DNA of 64,000 nt from CAXBNB01 sp965267535 (GCA_965267535.1 OZ254082.1:1984001-2048000); one strand, 5' to 3'. Numbered from the stretch's first letter, positions 41,593-50,855 are shown. The notes: generated from the sequence alone by a model not told the origin. Numbers and translations are program-made.

Positions 41593-42087
41593 ATGAAAAT
41601 AGCACTGATAGCCGCCATGACTCGCAATAGGGTAATAGGAAAAGACAATGATTTGCCCTGGAAACTGCCCGATGACATGAAGTTTTTTCAGCAGCAAACC
41701 AAAGGACATGTGGTCATTATGGGAAGAAAAAACTACGATTCGTTACCACCAAAATTCAAGCCACTACCAAATCGTACCAATGTGATTTTGACTCGGCAGG
41801 AAAACTTCAAAGCAGAAGGTTGTGTAGTCGTAAGTGGTCTGGAAGAGGCGTTGGATTTTGCCCGCAGTAGTGGAGAAGATGAGGTTTACGTAATCGGTGG
41901 TGGAGAAGTATACAATCAGGCCCTTTCGCAAAGCAACCGCATCTACCTCACAGAGATAGATACTGAGCTTAGTGGGGATACTTTTTTTCCGGCGCTGGGT
42001 GCTGAATGGAAGGAGGTAAGTCGTAGGCATCATCCTGCTGACGAGCGGCATAGCTATGCGTTTGATTTTGTTACTTACGAAAAATAA
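41593..42087 (+). CDS. folA: Dihydrofolate reductase
   Basis: FolA reduces dihydrofolate to tetrahydrofolate with NADPH. The 164-residue protein has ALIAAMTRNRVIGKDNDLPWKLPDD, VIMGRKNYDSLP and VIGGGEVYNQAL, with TEID and FFPAL near the end. All are normal for the family. It lies 13 bases after fmt. The pairing is sensible, since both depend on folate one-carbon units (formyl-THF for Fmt). Confidence 0.97.
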   Translation: MKIALIAAMTRNRVIGKDNDLPWKLPDDMKFFQQQTKGHVVIMGRKNYDSLPPKFKPLPNRTNVILTRQENFKAEGCVVVSGLEEALDFARSSGEDEVYVIGGGEVYNQALSQSNRIYLTEIDTELSGDTFFPALGAEWKEVSRRHHPADERHSYAFDFVTYEK

Positions 42088-42211
42088 GCTTTACTCCACG
42101 AATACAATGAGAACCCGTTGAGTTTAATGGTCAGAAAAGCCTTAACTTACACGAACTTGACCGCCAGGAAATGGTACGACTACATTCTCATATTTTAATT
42201 TAATCGAAAAG

Positions 42212-43021
42212 ATGGCCAAAGATTTTAACAAACAGGTGGTGTGGATAACCGGAGCATCCAGTGGTATAGGCGAAGCGCTGGCTTACCGTATGGCAGCCTT
42301 CAATGCCCGTTTGATTTTGTCGTCGAGAAGAGAGAGTGAATTGAAGCGGGTGCAGCAAAAATGCCTGCAGTTGGTGCCTGAAGCGCAGATAGAGGTGTTG
42401 CCACTAGACCTGGCAGATGCCGCTTCACTGAAGGCAAAAGCCCGGGAAGCCGAGCAGTTGTTTGGGCAGGTGGATATACTCATCAACAACGGTGGAATCA
42501 GCCAACGCGATAAAGTCATGCATACGGCTATGGACGTAGATCGGCGTATTATGGAGGTTAATTATTTTGGAGCGATAGCCTTGTCTAAGTATGTGCTGCC
42601 GGCTATGGTAGCCAGACAATCCGGTCAACATGTAGTGATTAGTAGTGCGGTAGGAATTATCAGCACGCCGCTGAGAGCGGGCTATTCAGCGTCTAAGCAT
42701 GCCCTGCATGGTTGGTATGATGCCTTGCGTGCCGAACACCATGACGATAATATAGCCGTAACACTCGTTTGTCCGGGATATGTAAATACGCGAATATCCT
42801 ATAATGCCCTGATGGGGGACGGAAGTGAACAAAATCAACTGGATGATGCTCAGGCCAATGGACTAACCCCTGAGTACTTTGCCAAAAAAGCAGTAAGAGC
42901 CATTTTGGCGAAAAAAGAGGAAGTGTACATAGGGGGCTTTCTGGAGTTGCTGGGTATATATACCAAACGATTTTTTCCGGGAGTATACTCTACTATGGTA
43001 AGAAAAATAAAGTCTACCTGA
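42212..43021 (+). CDS. Short-chain dehydrogenase/reductase
   Basis: The 269-residue protein has the Rossmann motif TGASSGIGEA (13-22). DILINNGGISQR is the N-A-G-type motif with NGG, a common variant. The catalytic triad lies in ISSAVGII (Ser) and YSASKHAL (Tyr and Lys). A C-terminal hydrophobic stretch may touch membrane. The family type resembles the DHRS7-like reductases of Bacteroidota; substrate unknown. It is convergent with the YdcF-type gene with no gap. Confidence 0.9.
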   Translation: MAKDFNKQVVWITGASSGIGEALAYRMAAFNARLILSSRRESELKRVQQKCLQLVPEAQIEVLPLDLADAASLKAKAREAEQLFGQVDILINNGGISQRDKVMHTAMDVDRRIMEVNYFGAIALSKYVLPAMVARQSGQHVVISSAVGIISTPLRAGYSASKHALHGWYDALRAEHHDDNIAVTLVCPGYVNTRISYNALMGDGSEQNQLDDAQANGLTPEYFAKKAVRAILAKKEEVYIGGFLELLGIYTKRFFPGVYSTMVRKIKST

Positions 43022-43786
43022 TTAGCTGTAGCCCGCCAGTTTATAAGCAATTACTCCCAGCCATTCTTTTATGAGTGTAGTCCAGTTGTCAAGGGCATTT
43101 ACATTAGGCACAATCAGACTTTCGGGGGTATAGTCAATTCTATGCATACCTCTCAGGTCTGTACTAAAAGCATCGAACGCTACCTTTTGCTTGGCAAAAC
43201 ACGCTTTGGCTCTGGGCAAATGAAAAGCCGAAGTGATAAGCAGGCTTTTGCCTTCAATATGCTGCTCTTCTACTATTTTGGCACTGAAAAGAGCATTTTC
43301 ATACGTGTTTCTGGATTCATTTTCGATAATAATGTCCTTCTTTTTTACTCCACACATGAGGGCGAAATTTTCCAGATCTTTACTCTCACTTATATCCTGA
43401 TGAAGCAAAAAACCAGAACCACCGGATATCAGCAATTTTTTAATTTTTCCTTCTTTGTAGAGTTGTACAGCATGAGTGATCCGATCGGCACCTTGCAGAA
43501 AATGAACCCTGTCGCGCGGATATTGTAGCGGATTGGTAACACCGCACAGCACGATACCTACTTCATAGGTTTCGTTGAGCTGCGCCAGTGGAGTGGCGGG
43601 TTCTTCCCACCAGATCATTACCCGGTTAGAAAGGTAGGGATTGGTGAAAAAAAGGAGGAGAAACACACCCAACACCTGAAAAAGGTTTTTCTTTTTTTTC
43701 AGAATAAACGATAAAATAAAACAGCCTGTAACCATACTGATAGGCATTATCAGTATAGTTACAAGCTTGGAAATGATAAAAAACAT
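43022..43786 (-). CDS. YdcF/SanA-family membrane protein (DUF218)
   Basis: The 254-residue protein has two N-terminal membrane helices (about 4-28 and 34-52). The DUF218 domain follows: VGIVLCGVTNP, RITHAVQLYKEGKIKKLLISGG, LENFALMCGVKKKDIIIENESRNTYENA and LLITSAFHLPRAKACF. The family includes SanA and ElyC, which affect the cell envelope. It lies on the minus strand just upstream of the ABC gene's 3' end (43817), which is transcribed in the same direction and 30 bases apart. Confidence 0.9.
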   Translation of the reverse strand: MFFIISKLVTILIMPISMVTGCFILSFILKKKKNLFQVLGVFLLLFFTNPYLSNRVMIWWEEPATPLAQLNETYEVGIVLCGVTNPLQYPRDRVHFLQGADRITHAVQLYKEGKIKKLLISGGSGFLLHQDISESKDLENFALMCGVKKKDIIIENESRNTYENALFSAKIVEEQHIEGKSLLITSAFHLPRAKACFAKQKVAFDAFSTDLRGMHRIDYTPESLIVPNVNALDNWTTLIKEWLGVIAYKLAGYS

Positions 43787-43816
43787 AGCTGAAACTTCTC
43801 TGCTTTACACTCTTAG

Positions 43817-46800
43817 TTAGTTGCCAAAGCTATTTATGATTTTTCGAAGTATATCAAAATAAAGGGTAAATATCAGTAGGATAGACATTAGCCATATCAT
43901 GATCACATTGAAGTAGAGTGTATCGAAATATGCCCCGGCAAAATGCTTGCTGGGTGCATAAAAGTGTGCTCTGAAATCGAGAGGACCCGAAGGCGAAGGT
44001 TCCATGTATATGGGGTTGATTTTGCGTATCAATTCTTCGCCTGTGTTGAGTATACGGTTTTCAGTTGTGCTGTTTTTTAGGTAAAAAATGACACTTTCAT
44101 TTTCATGATCATTTTTCAACTGCTTGTACTCGGCTTCTCCTTCGGCAAGCATAGAAGCTATGAGTTTGTCTTTTTCAGCGCCAGCTTTTTTGGATGCATC
44201 GTTGTATATTTTTTTGAATACCCGCATGAACAGTCGTGTGCTTTCGGCTACAGATGGCGAAAACTTACCCGGGTAGAGGTTGTCCATGTCAGGAAATTTG
44301 TCTTTTGATACACCAAAGGCGTCCATTTCTTTTTGGAGTTCTGCGCGTATCAGCGCGAGTTTTTCTCCGATTACTTCTTGTTGCTTTTCGTCAGCATTTC
44401 TATAGTTGGCACTGATGTAGTCTAGCTGCGAATCGAGGGTAGAAAAGTAATAAGAAACTTTATACTCTGAGTTGGCCAGCGTCTGATCGTAGGTAAAGAA
44501 GTTTTTTTCGTAAGCATTGTCTTTAAACTGGTTTACCAGCAGGGCTTCATAAGCCCACCTGGAGGCCATCATTTCACCGATGACCGGTACTTTTTTGTCG
44601 TTACTCAGCCAGGGGTGCAGCTTGTCGAAGCTTACTACCACGCCGCTTAATATCAGCTGGGGGATGATGAGTAGGGGAATGAGTATGTAGATCGTTACGG
44701 CAGAGTTGAATGCCGAGGAGATATTAAGTCCGAGGATATTGGCAAAGCAGGATACAGAAAACATAACCAGCCAAAATGAGAGCGTCATGCCTTTAATTCC
44801 CAAAATAGCATCGCCTATTATGACAAAAAAGAGTGTTTGTATAGCCGATAAGCTAAAGAGTATCACCATTTTGGAAACCAAATAGCTAAATCGGCTCAGG
44901 TTAAGAAACGATTCTCTTTTGAGGATGCGCCGGTCTTTGATAATCTCCTCTGCGCTCACCGTGAGGCCCATAAAAAGAGCTACGATAATGGCCATAAAGA
45001 AGAATGCCGGTATGTTTGGGTTTTCTCTGAAAATATAGCTTTCGCTTCCACTGGCTGTGTAGCGAATAATAAAGGCCAGCAGTATGGCCAGCACCGGGGC
45101 TTCCAGAAAATTGATGACCAGGTATTGTTTGTTGCTAAACTTGGCAGCCAAATCCCTTTTGGTAAAAATGAAGAGTTGCCGGAGCTTGCCGGGGATACTG
45201 AGTGTTTTTTTAGGTTTAGACTCTTCTTCTTTTACCGGGGTTATGGAGGTGTGTTTTTTAAAATATGCATTCCAGTCAGTAGGAGATATCTTTCGGGTAT
45301 CGGTCAGGTGGCCGTATTCATCTACTACCTTGGTTTCTATGATGTTGAATATCTGCTCTGGATTTACATTGCCACATTCTATACAGGATCCCTGCTCTTT
45401 GTCGATCATATCGACAATGTGTTTGAAGTAGGTGACAGCCTCTACCGGATTGCCATAGTAGATTTGATATCCGCCTACATCGAGTATTACCAGCTTGTCA
45501 AACATTTTGAAAATGTCTGAGGAAGGCTGGTGGATGACTACAAAGACCATTTTCCCTTTTAGAGAAAGCTCTTTGAGCAAATCCATAATGTTTTCAGAAT
45601 CCCGCGAAGATAGACCACTAGTAGGTTCGTCCACAAACATTACCGAAGGTTCCCGGAGAAGTTCCAGACCGATGTTTAGGCGCTTCCTTTGTCCACCGCT
45701 TATGGTTTTTTCCAGAGGCGAACCTACTTTTAAGTGGCTGGTCTCGGAGAGCCCCAGAGCAGCCAGGGTTTTGTTTACCAGGTCGGTGAGTTCATTTTCG
45801 TTTGCATCGCTAAAGCAGAGTTTGGCAGCATAGTACAGGTTTTCAAATACAGTGAGCTCATCAATCATCAGGTCGTCCTGAGGTACATAGCCTATTACTC
45901 CCTCTATCTGCTTGCTGTTTTTGTGGATGTCTATGCCGTTTATACGAACTGTGCCTTCCGAAGGGCTTTCGTTTCCATTCAGTACGTTGAGTAGGGTAGA
46001 CTTGCCGGCACCACTGCCTCCCATTAGACCTATCAGTTTGCCAGAATCTTCGGCTATATTGATATTTCTGAGTCCTAGCTGGCCATTGGGAAACTCAAAC
46101 GAGATATCTTCAGCTACAAAGGATATTCGGGTGTCATTTTGCTCGTCTCTGTAGGCACTCACGATATCGCTGTAATAGATCGGGTCGAGATTGTGCCCCC
46201 GAATGGTACTGCCCGCAGAAAATACGGCAATCTGATTTTTTTTGAGAGCTATACCGTTTATGGTCAGGCTGGAGTTGCCAATGTATTTCAGAAAATAAAT
46301 TTCGAGTTTAGGTAGTCTGAAAAAGGCGAGAAACCCGTCCAGATTTTTCTTGTAGATGTGTTTGTATGCATGTTCCCCGCCTTTGCTTTCATCTACAATG
46401 AGTATATTTTCGGTGTTTAGTTGTTGTTTTTCGGTGCTTACCACAAAAGCCCTGATGTGATCTACAACCTTTCCTGAAAATTTAAACGATTCCCCTATAA
46501 AGTAAACCAGCTCCTGTTCTCTATCCGAAACCTGACCATCGGCAATAACCAGTTCGATCAGGTTAAGTACGATCACGATTTTTTGCTGCACCGTTAGTTC
46601 CTGATTGATACGTGAGGTGAGTTGTGTGATTTCGTTTTTACTATCGAACGCACCAGAATCTGCTTTTTTGCCTATCGATGCGGCAAAATGGTCAAACTCG
46701 GCCAGATATCTTTTGGTTTCTTCCTTGTTGAGGTTTTGGAGTAAAAAGTTTTCAACCGATTGTCTTTCGTCTTCGGTCACATCATCTTCTATGGCTACTA

Positions 46801-46843
46801 TGGCAAGTAGTTCGATGATGGCTCTCAGTAATTGTTCACTCAT
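43817..46843 (-). CDS. ABCG-type ABC transporter with N-terminal TerB-like region
   Basis: The 1008-residue protein starts with a TerB-like acidic helical region (about 1-140, with DDVTEDE and ADGQVSDREQEL). A short FHA-like strand segment (about 180-235) follows. The ATPase has Walker A GGSGAGKS at 275-282, signature ISGGQRKR near 388 and Walker B VMFVDEPTSGL near 408. The C-terminal half has about six ABC2-type helices with a long loop of about 200 residues before the last helix. The order nucleotide-binding domain then membrane domain is ABCG-like. The cargo is unknown. Confidence 0.88.
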   Translation of the reverse strand: MSEQLLRAIIELLAIVAIEDDVTEDERQSVENFLLQNLNKEETKRYLAEFDHFAASIGKKADSGAFDSKNEITQLTSRINQELTVQQKIVIVLNLIELVIADGQVSDREQELVYFIGESFKFSGKVVDHIRAFVVSTEKQQLNTENILIVDESKGGEHAYKHIYKKNLDGFLAFFRLPKLEIYFLKYIGNSSLTINGIALKKNQIAVFSAGSTIRGHNLDPIYYSDIVSAYRDEQNDTRISFVAEDISFEFPNGQLGLRNINIAEDSGKLIGLMGGSGAGKSTLLNVLNGNESPSEGTVRINGIDIHKNSKQIEGVIGYVPQDDLMIDELTVFENLYYAAKLCFSDANENELTDLVNKTLAALGLSETSHLKVGSPLEKTISGGQRKRLNIGLELLREPSVMFVDEPTSGLSSRDSENIMDLLKELSLKGKMVFVVIHQPSSDIFKMFDKLVILDVGGYQIYYGNPVEAVTYFKHIVDMIDKEQGSCIECGNVNPEQIFNIIETKVVDEYGHLTDTRKISPTDWNAYFKKHTSITPVKEEESKPKKTLSIPGKLRQLFIFTKRDLAAKFSNKQYLVINFLEAPVLAILLAFIIRYTASGSESYIFRENPNIPAFFFMAIIVALFMGLTVSAEEIIKDRRILKRESFLNLSRFSYLVSKMVILFSLSAIQTLFFVIIGDAILGIKGMTLSFWLVMFSVSCFANILGLNISSAFNSAVTIYILIPLLIIPQLILSGVVVSFDKLHPWLSNDKKVPVIGEMMASRWAYEALLVNQFKDNAYEKNFFTYDQTLANSEYKVSYYFSTLDSQLDYISANYRNADEKQQEVIGEKLALIRAELQKEMDAFGVSKDKFPDMDNLYPGKFSPSVAESTRLFMRVFKKIYNDASKKAGAEKDKLIASMLAEGEAEYKQLKNDHENESVIFYLKNSTTENRILNTGEELIRKINPIYMEPSPSGPLDFRAHFYAPSKHFAGAYFDTLYFNVIMIWLMSILLIFTLYFDILRKIINSFGN

Positions 46844-47002
46844 TTGAAAAAGTTAAGGATAGATTATAGGTTTATTCTAAAGGGTATAAATATAGTCGAA
46901 TTCTGCTAAGTTTTAGCAAACAGGAAACCGAATCGGCGGATATTTTTATGGTATTGAAAAGCAAGTGTTTCTCAGGGAGCAGGGGAGTTTTGGGTATAAA
47001 AA

Positions 47003-47030
47003 AAGAGCATCGGGTTTTCCCAATGCTCTT
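47003..47030 (-). terminator. Rho-independent terminator after hypothetical lipoprotein gene
   Basis: On the minus strand AAGAGCATTGGG pairs with CCCGATGCTCTT around a TTTT loop (one G-T pair), followed by a run of T at 47002-46996. It lies 25 bases past the stop codon of the 47056-47961 gene. Confidence 0.8.
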
Positions 47031-47055
47031 TCCTCTATATGCTCTTTTAAGAATC

Positions 47056-47961
47056 TTACTTGATCATGTCAGCTCTGATTCTTTTTACCTCAGTTATCAC
47101 ATCGATCAACATGTCTTTAGTCAACACAAAATTAGGGTCATTGCCCGAAATTTTCTCGTTAATAGCAGCTACGTCATCGTCGTATAAAATTCTTAAAATG
47201 CTGAATTCTGCAATTATATTGGCTATGATGTCATCTTGCTCTATGTCTTTAAGCAGAGCAATGATGTCGATCAACGATTTCTCCTGATCGATGATTACTT
47301 TCATTAAAGGCTCCAGAATCAGGTTTTTATTTTGCTCAGACAGCAGATCGTCCGGGTAAGTGTCTATCACCATTACTGACAAGTAAAGACCCTCGATGTA
47401 GCTACCCGAAAGGATAAGTGCCACCATGTTGAGTTTGTCACTGTCTTCCAGTTTGTCTTCTGCCATAGTGATGGCTATGTTGATCAGGTTAGACAGGGAA
47501 TCCTTATTGCTCAGGTTTTTCTCAAAGCGCTCCATCATATCCAGATCAAAAGCAGAAGAAATACCTATTTTGTCAGCGAGTTTCTGACATACCTCCATGT
47601 ACTTCAAAGCTTCCTGTGTTTTGTCGTTACTGGTCAGGTAACCGATATCAGTAGCATATGCACCCAGGTTAAGGGCTGCTTTATCCATAGAGTTCAGGTA
47701 CTTTTCTGCGTTTTCCAGTTTGTTAGGAAAGCTGGGGTTATAGTCAGCACCGGTAGCCTGCAGCATGTAGGGTACTTCCGATGGAGGGGGCAACTCATGG
47801 ATTACTTTGTCGATTTCATCAATTACTTTGCTTTGTGCCTCATCAAAGGCTTTGGTTTTGGCTTCATTGTTTTTCTTTCCGGAATCGCCACACGAGTAGA
47901 AGAATACCGCAGCGATTGCCAGAGACAATAAAGTTTTGGTGTGTTTTAGGTTGATCGTCAT
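47056..47961 (-). CDS. Hypothetical alpha-helical lipoprotein
   Basis: The 301-residue protein has a lipoprotein signal (LLSLAIAAVFFYSC, lipobox FYSC, Cys at about 24). The mature part is almost all helix, acidic, with an ELPPPSEVPYMLQATGADYNPSFPN segment after the first helix. It resembles other uncharacterised Bacteroidota lipoproteins with that segment, but I cannot name the family. A terminator follows at 47003-47030. A hairpin GGGTTAA/TTAACCC (48023-48047) lies upstream of its start. Confidence 0.8.
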   Translation of the reverse strand: MTINLKHTKTLLSLAIAAVFFYSCGDSGKKNNEAKTKAFDEAQSKVIDEIDKVIHELPPPSEVPYMLQATGADYNPSFPNKLENAEKYLNSMDKAALNLGAYATDIGYLTSNDKTQEALKYMEVCQKLADKIGISSAFDLDMMERFEKNLSNKDSLSNLINIAITMAEDKLEDSDKLNMVALILSGSYIEGLYLSVMVIDTYPDDLLSEQNKNLILEPLMKVIIDQEKSLIDIIALLKDIEQDDIIANIIAEFSILRILYDDDVAAINEKISGNDPNFVLTKDMLIDVITEVKRIRADMIK

Positions 47962-48064
47962 ATTATCTTGATTTTAGAGAATTCCGAAAATCAATTTTAA
48001 CGTTTTTTTCCTTTCTATTGAAGGGTTAAGGGATTTATTTTTAACCCGATAGTGCTTTATGGAA

Positions 48065-48094
48065 ACAAAAAAGCAGTCGCTTGATGTGACTGCC
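48065..48094 (-). terminator. Terminator after the 35-residue ORF
   Basis: On the minus strand GGCAGTC pairs with GACTGCT (last pair G-T) over a 9-base loop, followed by TTTTTTG. It lies 28 bases beyond the stop codon of the 48122-48229 ORF, and no other gene end is near. Confidence 0.7.
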
Positions 48095-48121
48095 TGATTG
48101 GGTTAATGGAGTAGTATATCT

Positions 48122-48229
48122 TTATTTTCTGCCTTTAAAATACCTGCTCACAAGTTTTACTAAAAATACGCCAAGGCTTTCATGCTTTGGCTGCTCTGCA
48201 TGTTGCATGCTTTTGCTTACTGTGTTCAT
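48122..48229 (-). CDS. Candidate 35-residue small protein
   Basis: ATG at 48229-48227 opens a frame ending TAA at 48124-48122. The product begins MNTVSKSMQHAEQPKHESLG and ends VFLVKLVSRYFKGRK. It has a hydrophobic, then basic, C-terminal half that could be an amphipathic helix touching membrane. No signal peptide or known domain. The ORF is directly followed by a terminator and is on its own, so it looks like a short transcript with a coding or regulatory role. There is no ribosome-binding site, which is normal here. Confidence 0.5.
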   Translation of the reverse strand: MNTVSKSMQHAEQPKHESLGVFLVKLVSRYFKGRK

Positions 48230-48331
48230 AGATTGTGTATTTATATTTAAAAATTTATTCCATACCTTCACTGCATAAAACATTTCGGCCGGAGTACGTA
48301 TGGCTACTCAGGTTGTTCAAATAATCGAAAC

Positions 48332-48967
48332 GTGTCTCGCAGTATACTCTTCAGTTTGGTAGCAGCATTGTGTCTGCTAATTTGCTTTCGTAGTGTAGGT
48401 CAGGTAGATACCACCTACTATGCAGGTGGTCAGTTGAGGTCGGTAGGTGTTGTAGACACATACGGAAAACAGGGAGTTTGGACGTATTATTATCCCGATG
48501 GTGCTAAAAACGCACAGGAATGTTATGTAAATGACATTTTACACGGGCAGGTAACCAACTATTACCCGCAAGGGACAGTAATGGCCCAAGAAAACTGGCA
48601 GGAAGGTCTGCCACAGGATTCGGCCTACTACTATTATCCCAACGGCCAAATTAAGAGGAAAGGAATATACAAAGACGGGCTCTACGAAGGGCAATGGATG
48701 ACCTACTACGAAGACGGTAGCCTGCAGCAGCAAGGAGGCTACAAAGAGGGGTTGCCCGACGGGATATGGGTGACGTATGCCAGAGACGGCAGCCTACAGG
48801 AAAAAGGCAGATACAAGGATGGGGTTCAGCATGGTTTTTTTCAGTTTTTTGATAGCAAAGGGCGCCTTCATTTCGAGGGCAACTATACGCACGGTAAAGA
48901 ATCCGGAAAATGGTATCAATACTCCAGAAAAGGCAAAAAAAAGCTTTATAAGGATTATGGGAATTGA
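48332..48967 (+). CDS. Secreted MORN-type (YwqK-like) repeat protein
   Basis: The 211-residue protein has a signal peptide (LFSLVAALCLLICFRSVG). About seven tandem 22-24 residue repeats with the pattern G-W-YY-dG-l---G-Y-dG follow (VWTYYYPDG, VTNYYPQG, YYYPNGQIKRKG, WMTYYEDGSLQQQGGYKEG, VTYARDGSLQEKGRYKDG). They are of the MORN_2 / YwqK type. Such proteins are called antitoxin YwqK in databases, but there is no toxin here and the signal peptide argues for export. The start is GTG at 48332. Confidence 0.82.
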   Translation: MSRSILFSLVAALCLLICFRSVGQVDTTYYAGGQLRSVGVVDTYGKQGVWTYYYPDGAKNAQECYVNDILHGQVTNYYPQGTVMAQENWQEGLPQDSAYYYYPNGQIKRKGIYKDGLYEGQWMTYYEDGSLQQQGGYKEGLPDGIWVTYARDGSLQEKGRYKDGVQHGFFQFFDSKGRLHFEGNYTHGKESGKWYQYSRKGKKKLYKDYGN

Positions 48968-49071
48968 GGTTGGAGCCAGCGATAGTCAATGTTTCAGCTC
49001 AGAGCAAAGAGTAGTTTATTTGGTGGATAGATTTTTTTTACCAATATTAGATACCATTTTCTGAAAAAAAC

Positions 49072-49674
49072 TTGAAGACCAAAATAGAAATAGAGCGAAT
49101 TATTATACGTCTGAAGAATGGGGAGATAGATGCCCTGAAAAGTCTTCATGAAAAATTTTCAACGGCACTCTATCGCACATGCAGGCGGTACTATCTGTCG
49201 CATGAAGATGCCGAAGAAGTAGTGCAGGACGTAATGCTATTGGTGTGGGAAAAACGACACGAACTTAGAACGGATTTGTCTTTTACCGCCTATATAAGTA
49301 CGATTGCACGCCATGCTACTTTTAAGAAGGTCCGTAAGAAGATCATCTACTACACCATAGACAATTACCTCCAGGATGAGCGCACCGCCACCCCGGTCAA
49401 TGCGGAGGATGAGATAATTGGTGTCGAGACAGAAAAAATAATAGAAACACTGATAGCTGACCTGCCGGCAAAAAAGCAAAAAGTTTATATCATGAGCAGA
49501 GTGGAGGGGCTCTCTCATGAGGAAATAGCAGAAAAAATAGGTTTGTCTAAAAGAACCGTTGAGAGCCATATATATCAGACCAATTTGCTGATAAAGCAAA
49601 AATTAAACCTTGATTCCTACGCCATATTACTGCTTTCCTGCACGTTTCACCAGTCATTAGCCCACCTAAATTAA
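49072..49674 (+). CDS. ECF sigma-70 family RNA polymerase factor
   Basis: The 200-residue protein has sigma-2 (ALYRTCRRYYLSHEDAEEVVQDVMLLVWEKR, then AYISTIARH) and sigma-4 (LPAKKQKVYIMSRVEGLSHEEIAEKIGLSKRTVESH). It lacks sigma-1 and sigma-3, as in ECF sigma factors. It is followed 101 bases later by fecR and then susC and susD. By known FecI/FecR logic the surface receptor signals through FecR to release it. The start is TTG at 49072; the next in-frame ATG is far inside sigma-2. Confidence 0.92.
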   Translation: MKTKIEIERIIIRLKNGEIDALKSLHEKFSTALYRTCRRYYLSHEDAEEVVQDVMLLVWEKRHELRTDLSFTAYISTIARHATFKKVRKKIIYYTIDNYLQDERTATPVNAEDEIIGVETEKIIETLIADLPAKKQKVYIMSRVEGLSHEEIAEKIGLSKRTVESHIYQTNLLIKQKLNLDSYAILLLSCTFHQSLAHLN

Positions 49675-49775
49675 AGGCTGCTTGCCGCTGTTTTCCTTTC
49701 GCCGAAAAAAAAGTACTTTTTTTTTAAGTAGCCCTCCAGTGTTTAGGCTATAAAGAGTTAGGAAACATCAAAGCA

Positions 49776-50756
49776 ATGTATAAATCGATAATAGAAAAGT
49801 TTTTTGCGAAAAAAGCATCCCCACAGGAAATAAGGAAAGTGGTGGATTGGTTTTTTGGAAAAGAAGCCGAAAGAGAGTTTGACAGAGACCTGAATAAAGA
49901 GCTGAAAAGCAATATAACTCAGGATCCGGCTTTTGATCGGGAAAAGCACTTCGAAAAAGTGCTGGCACAAATACCAGAGCAGGATATAGCCCAGCCACAA
50001 GACTTGGCATCTTCCTGGCTAAAGGTAGCTGCAGCGGTACTGTTAGTTTGCTTGTCGGCGTTGGCTATATCCTATTGGAATGCCCCGGCTCAGCAACACC
50101 AGCAGGTAAGCGTACGGCAGGTAACCAAATCAACAGAAAAAGGGCAAAAACTCACCACATACTTGCCCGACGGATCAAAGGTGATATTGAATTCTGGAAG
50201 TAAAATCACATATCAACTTCCCTTCGAAACCACCGAAAGGCGCGTGTACATGGAGGGAGAGGTGTTTTTTGAAGTGGTAAAAAACGCAGAATTGCCCTTC
50301 AAAGTAGTATCAGCCGAAGTAACCACCACCGCACTGGGAACAAGCTTTAATATAGACTGCAGAAACCCTCAGAAACCAAAAGTAGCCTTGGTTACAGGCA
50401 AAGTACGCGTAGAAAAGGAAAGCCTGATACCCGTAACACTCACACCGGGCAAATCCGTGACCTTAAACGACCAAGGAGGTCTGGTTGTAGGTGATTTTGA
50501 ATACCTGGATGTGGTCTCCTGGAAAGACGGTACACTTTATTTCGACAAAGCGGGATTAAATCAAATAGTGAAGAAGCTGGAGCAGTGGTACGGAGTAGAT
50601 ATACAGGTGTCGGCCGGGTTGGAAGATGAATTTCATTACTCCGGTATATTCAGAGAAAAGTCGCTGGAGGAAGTGCTGAGAGGTGTGTCTTTTGTTCACC
50701 AGTTTGACTACCGAATCAATGGAAATAATGTAGAAATATACCCTAAAACCAATTAA
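49776..50756 (+). CDS. FecR-type anti-sigma factor
   Basis: The 326-residue protein has an N-terminal cytoplasmic part (about 1-80), then a membrane helix (WLKVAAAVLLVCLSALAISYW near 88-108). The FecR domain follows (about 115-215: TTYLPDGSKVILNSGSKITY, GEVFFEV, TTALGTSFNID). A DUF4974 domain closes it (WYGVDIQV, FHYSGIFREKSLEEVL). It probably binds the sigma factor inside and senses the STN domain of the SusC transducer in the periplasm. Its own upstream region may contain the promoter. Confidence 0.9.
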   Translation: MYKSIIEKFFAKKASPQEIRKVVDWFFGKEAEREFDRDLNKELKSNITQDPAFDREKHFEKVLAQIPEQDIAQPQDLASSWLKVAAAVLLVCLSALAISYWNAPAQQHQQVSVRQVTKSTEKGQKLTTYLPDGSKVILNSGSKITYQLPFETTERRVYMEGEVFFEVVKNAELPFKVVSAEVTTTALGTSFNIDCRNPQKPKVALVTGKVRVEKESLIPVTLTPGKSVTLNDQGGLVVGDFEYLDVVSWKDGTLYFDKAGLNQIVKKLEQWYGVDIQVSAGLEDEFHYSGIFREKSLEEVLRGVSFVHQFDYRINGNNVEIYPKTN

Positions 50757-50807
50757 AAAAACCTATCTGCCTATGAGATAAAAAACAAATCACCACGCAC
50801 AAAAAAA

Positions 50808-50855
50808 CCTATGGATGTTGGAGCATACCATAGGCCAAAAATTGTGACAATTTTT
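50808..50855 (+). promoter_or_regulatory. Two adjacent hairpins in first SusC leader
   Basis: CCTATGG (50808-50814) pairs with CCATAGG (50828-50834). Two bases later AAAAATTGT (50837-50845), one base, ACAATTTTT (50847-50855) form a perfect palindrome. They lie 25 bases upstream of the SusC start at 50880. Confidence 0.6.

Larger units (their letters stand above)
47962..48331. other. Intergenic region holding a small ORF
   Basis: 370 bases between the lipoprotein and the MORN-type gene. It carries the hairpin GGGTTAA/TTAACCC (48023-48047), a rho-independent terminator on the minus strand (48065-48094) and a 35-residue minus-strand ORF (48122-48229), each listed. The rest shows no other feature. 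Confidence 0.6.

Noticed and set aside
48332..48967. YwqK as an antitoxin of a toxin-antitoxin pair
   Set aside because: The protein has a signal peptide and no toxin gene is adjacent; the database label comes from repeat similarity only.
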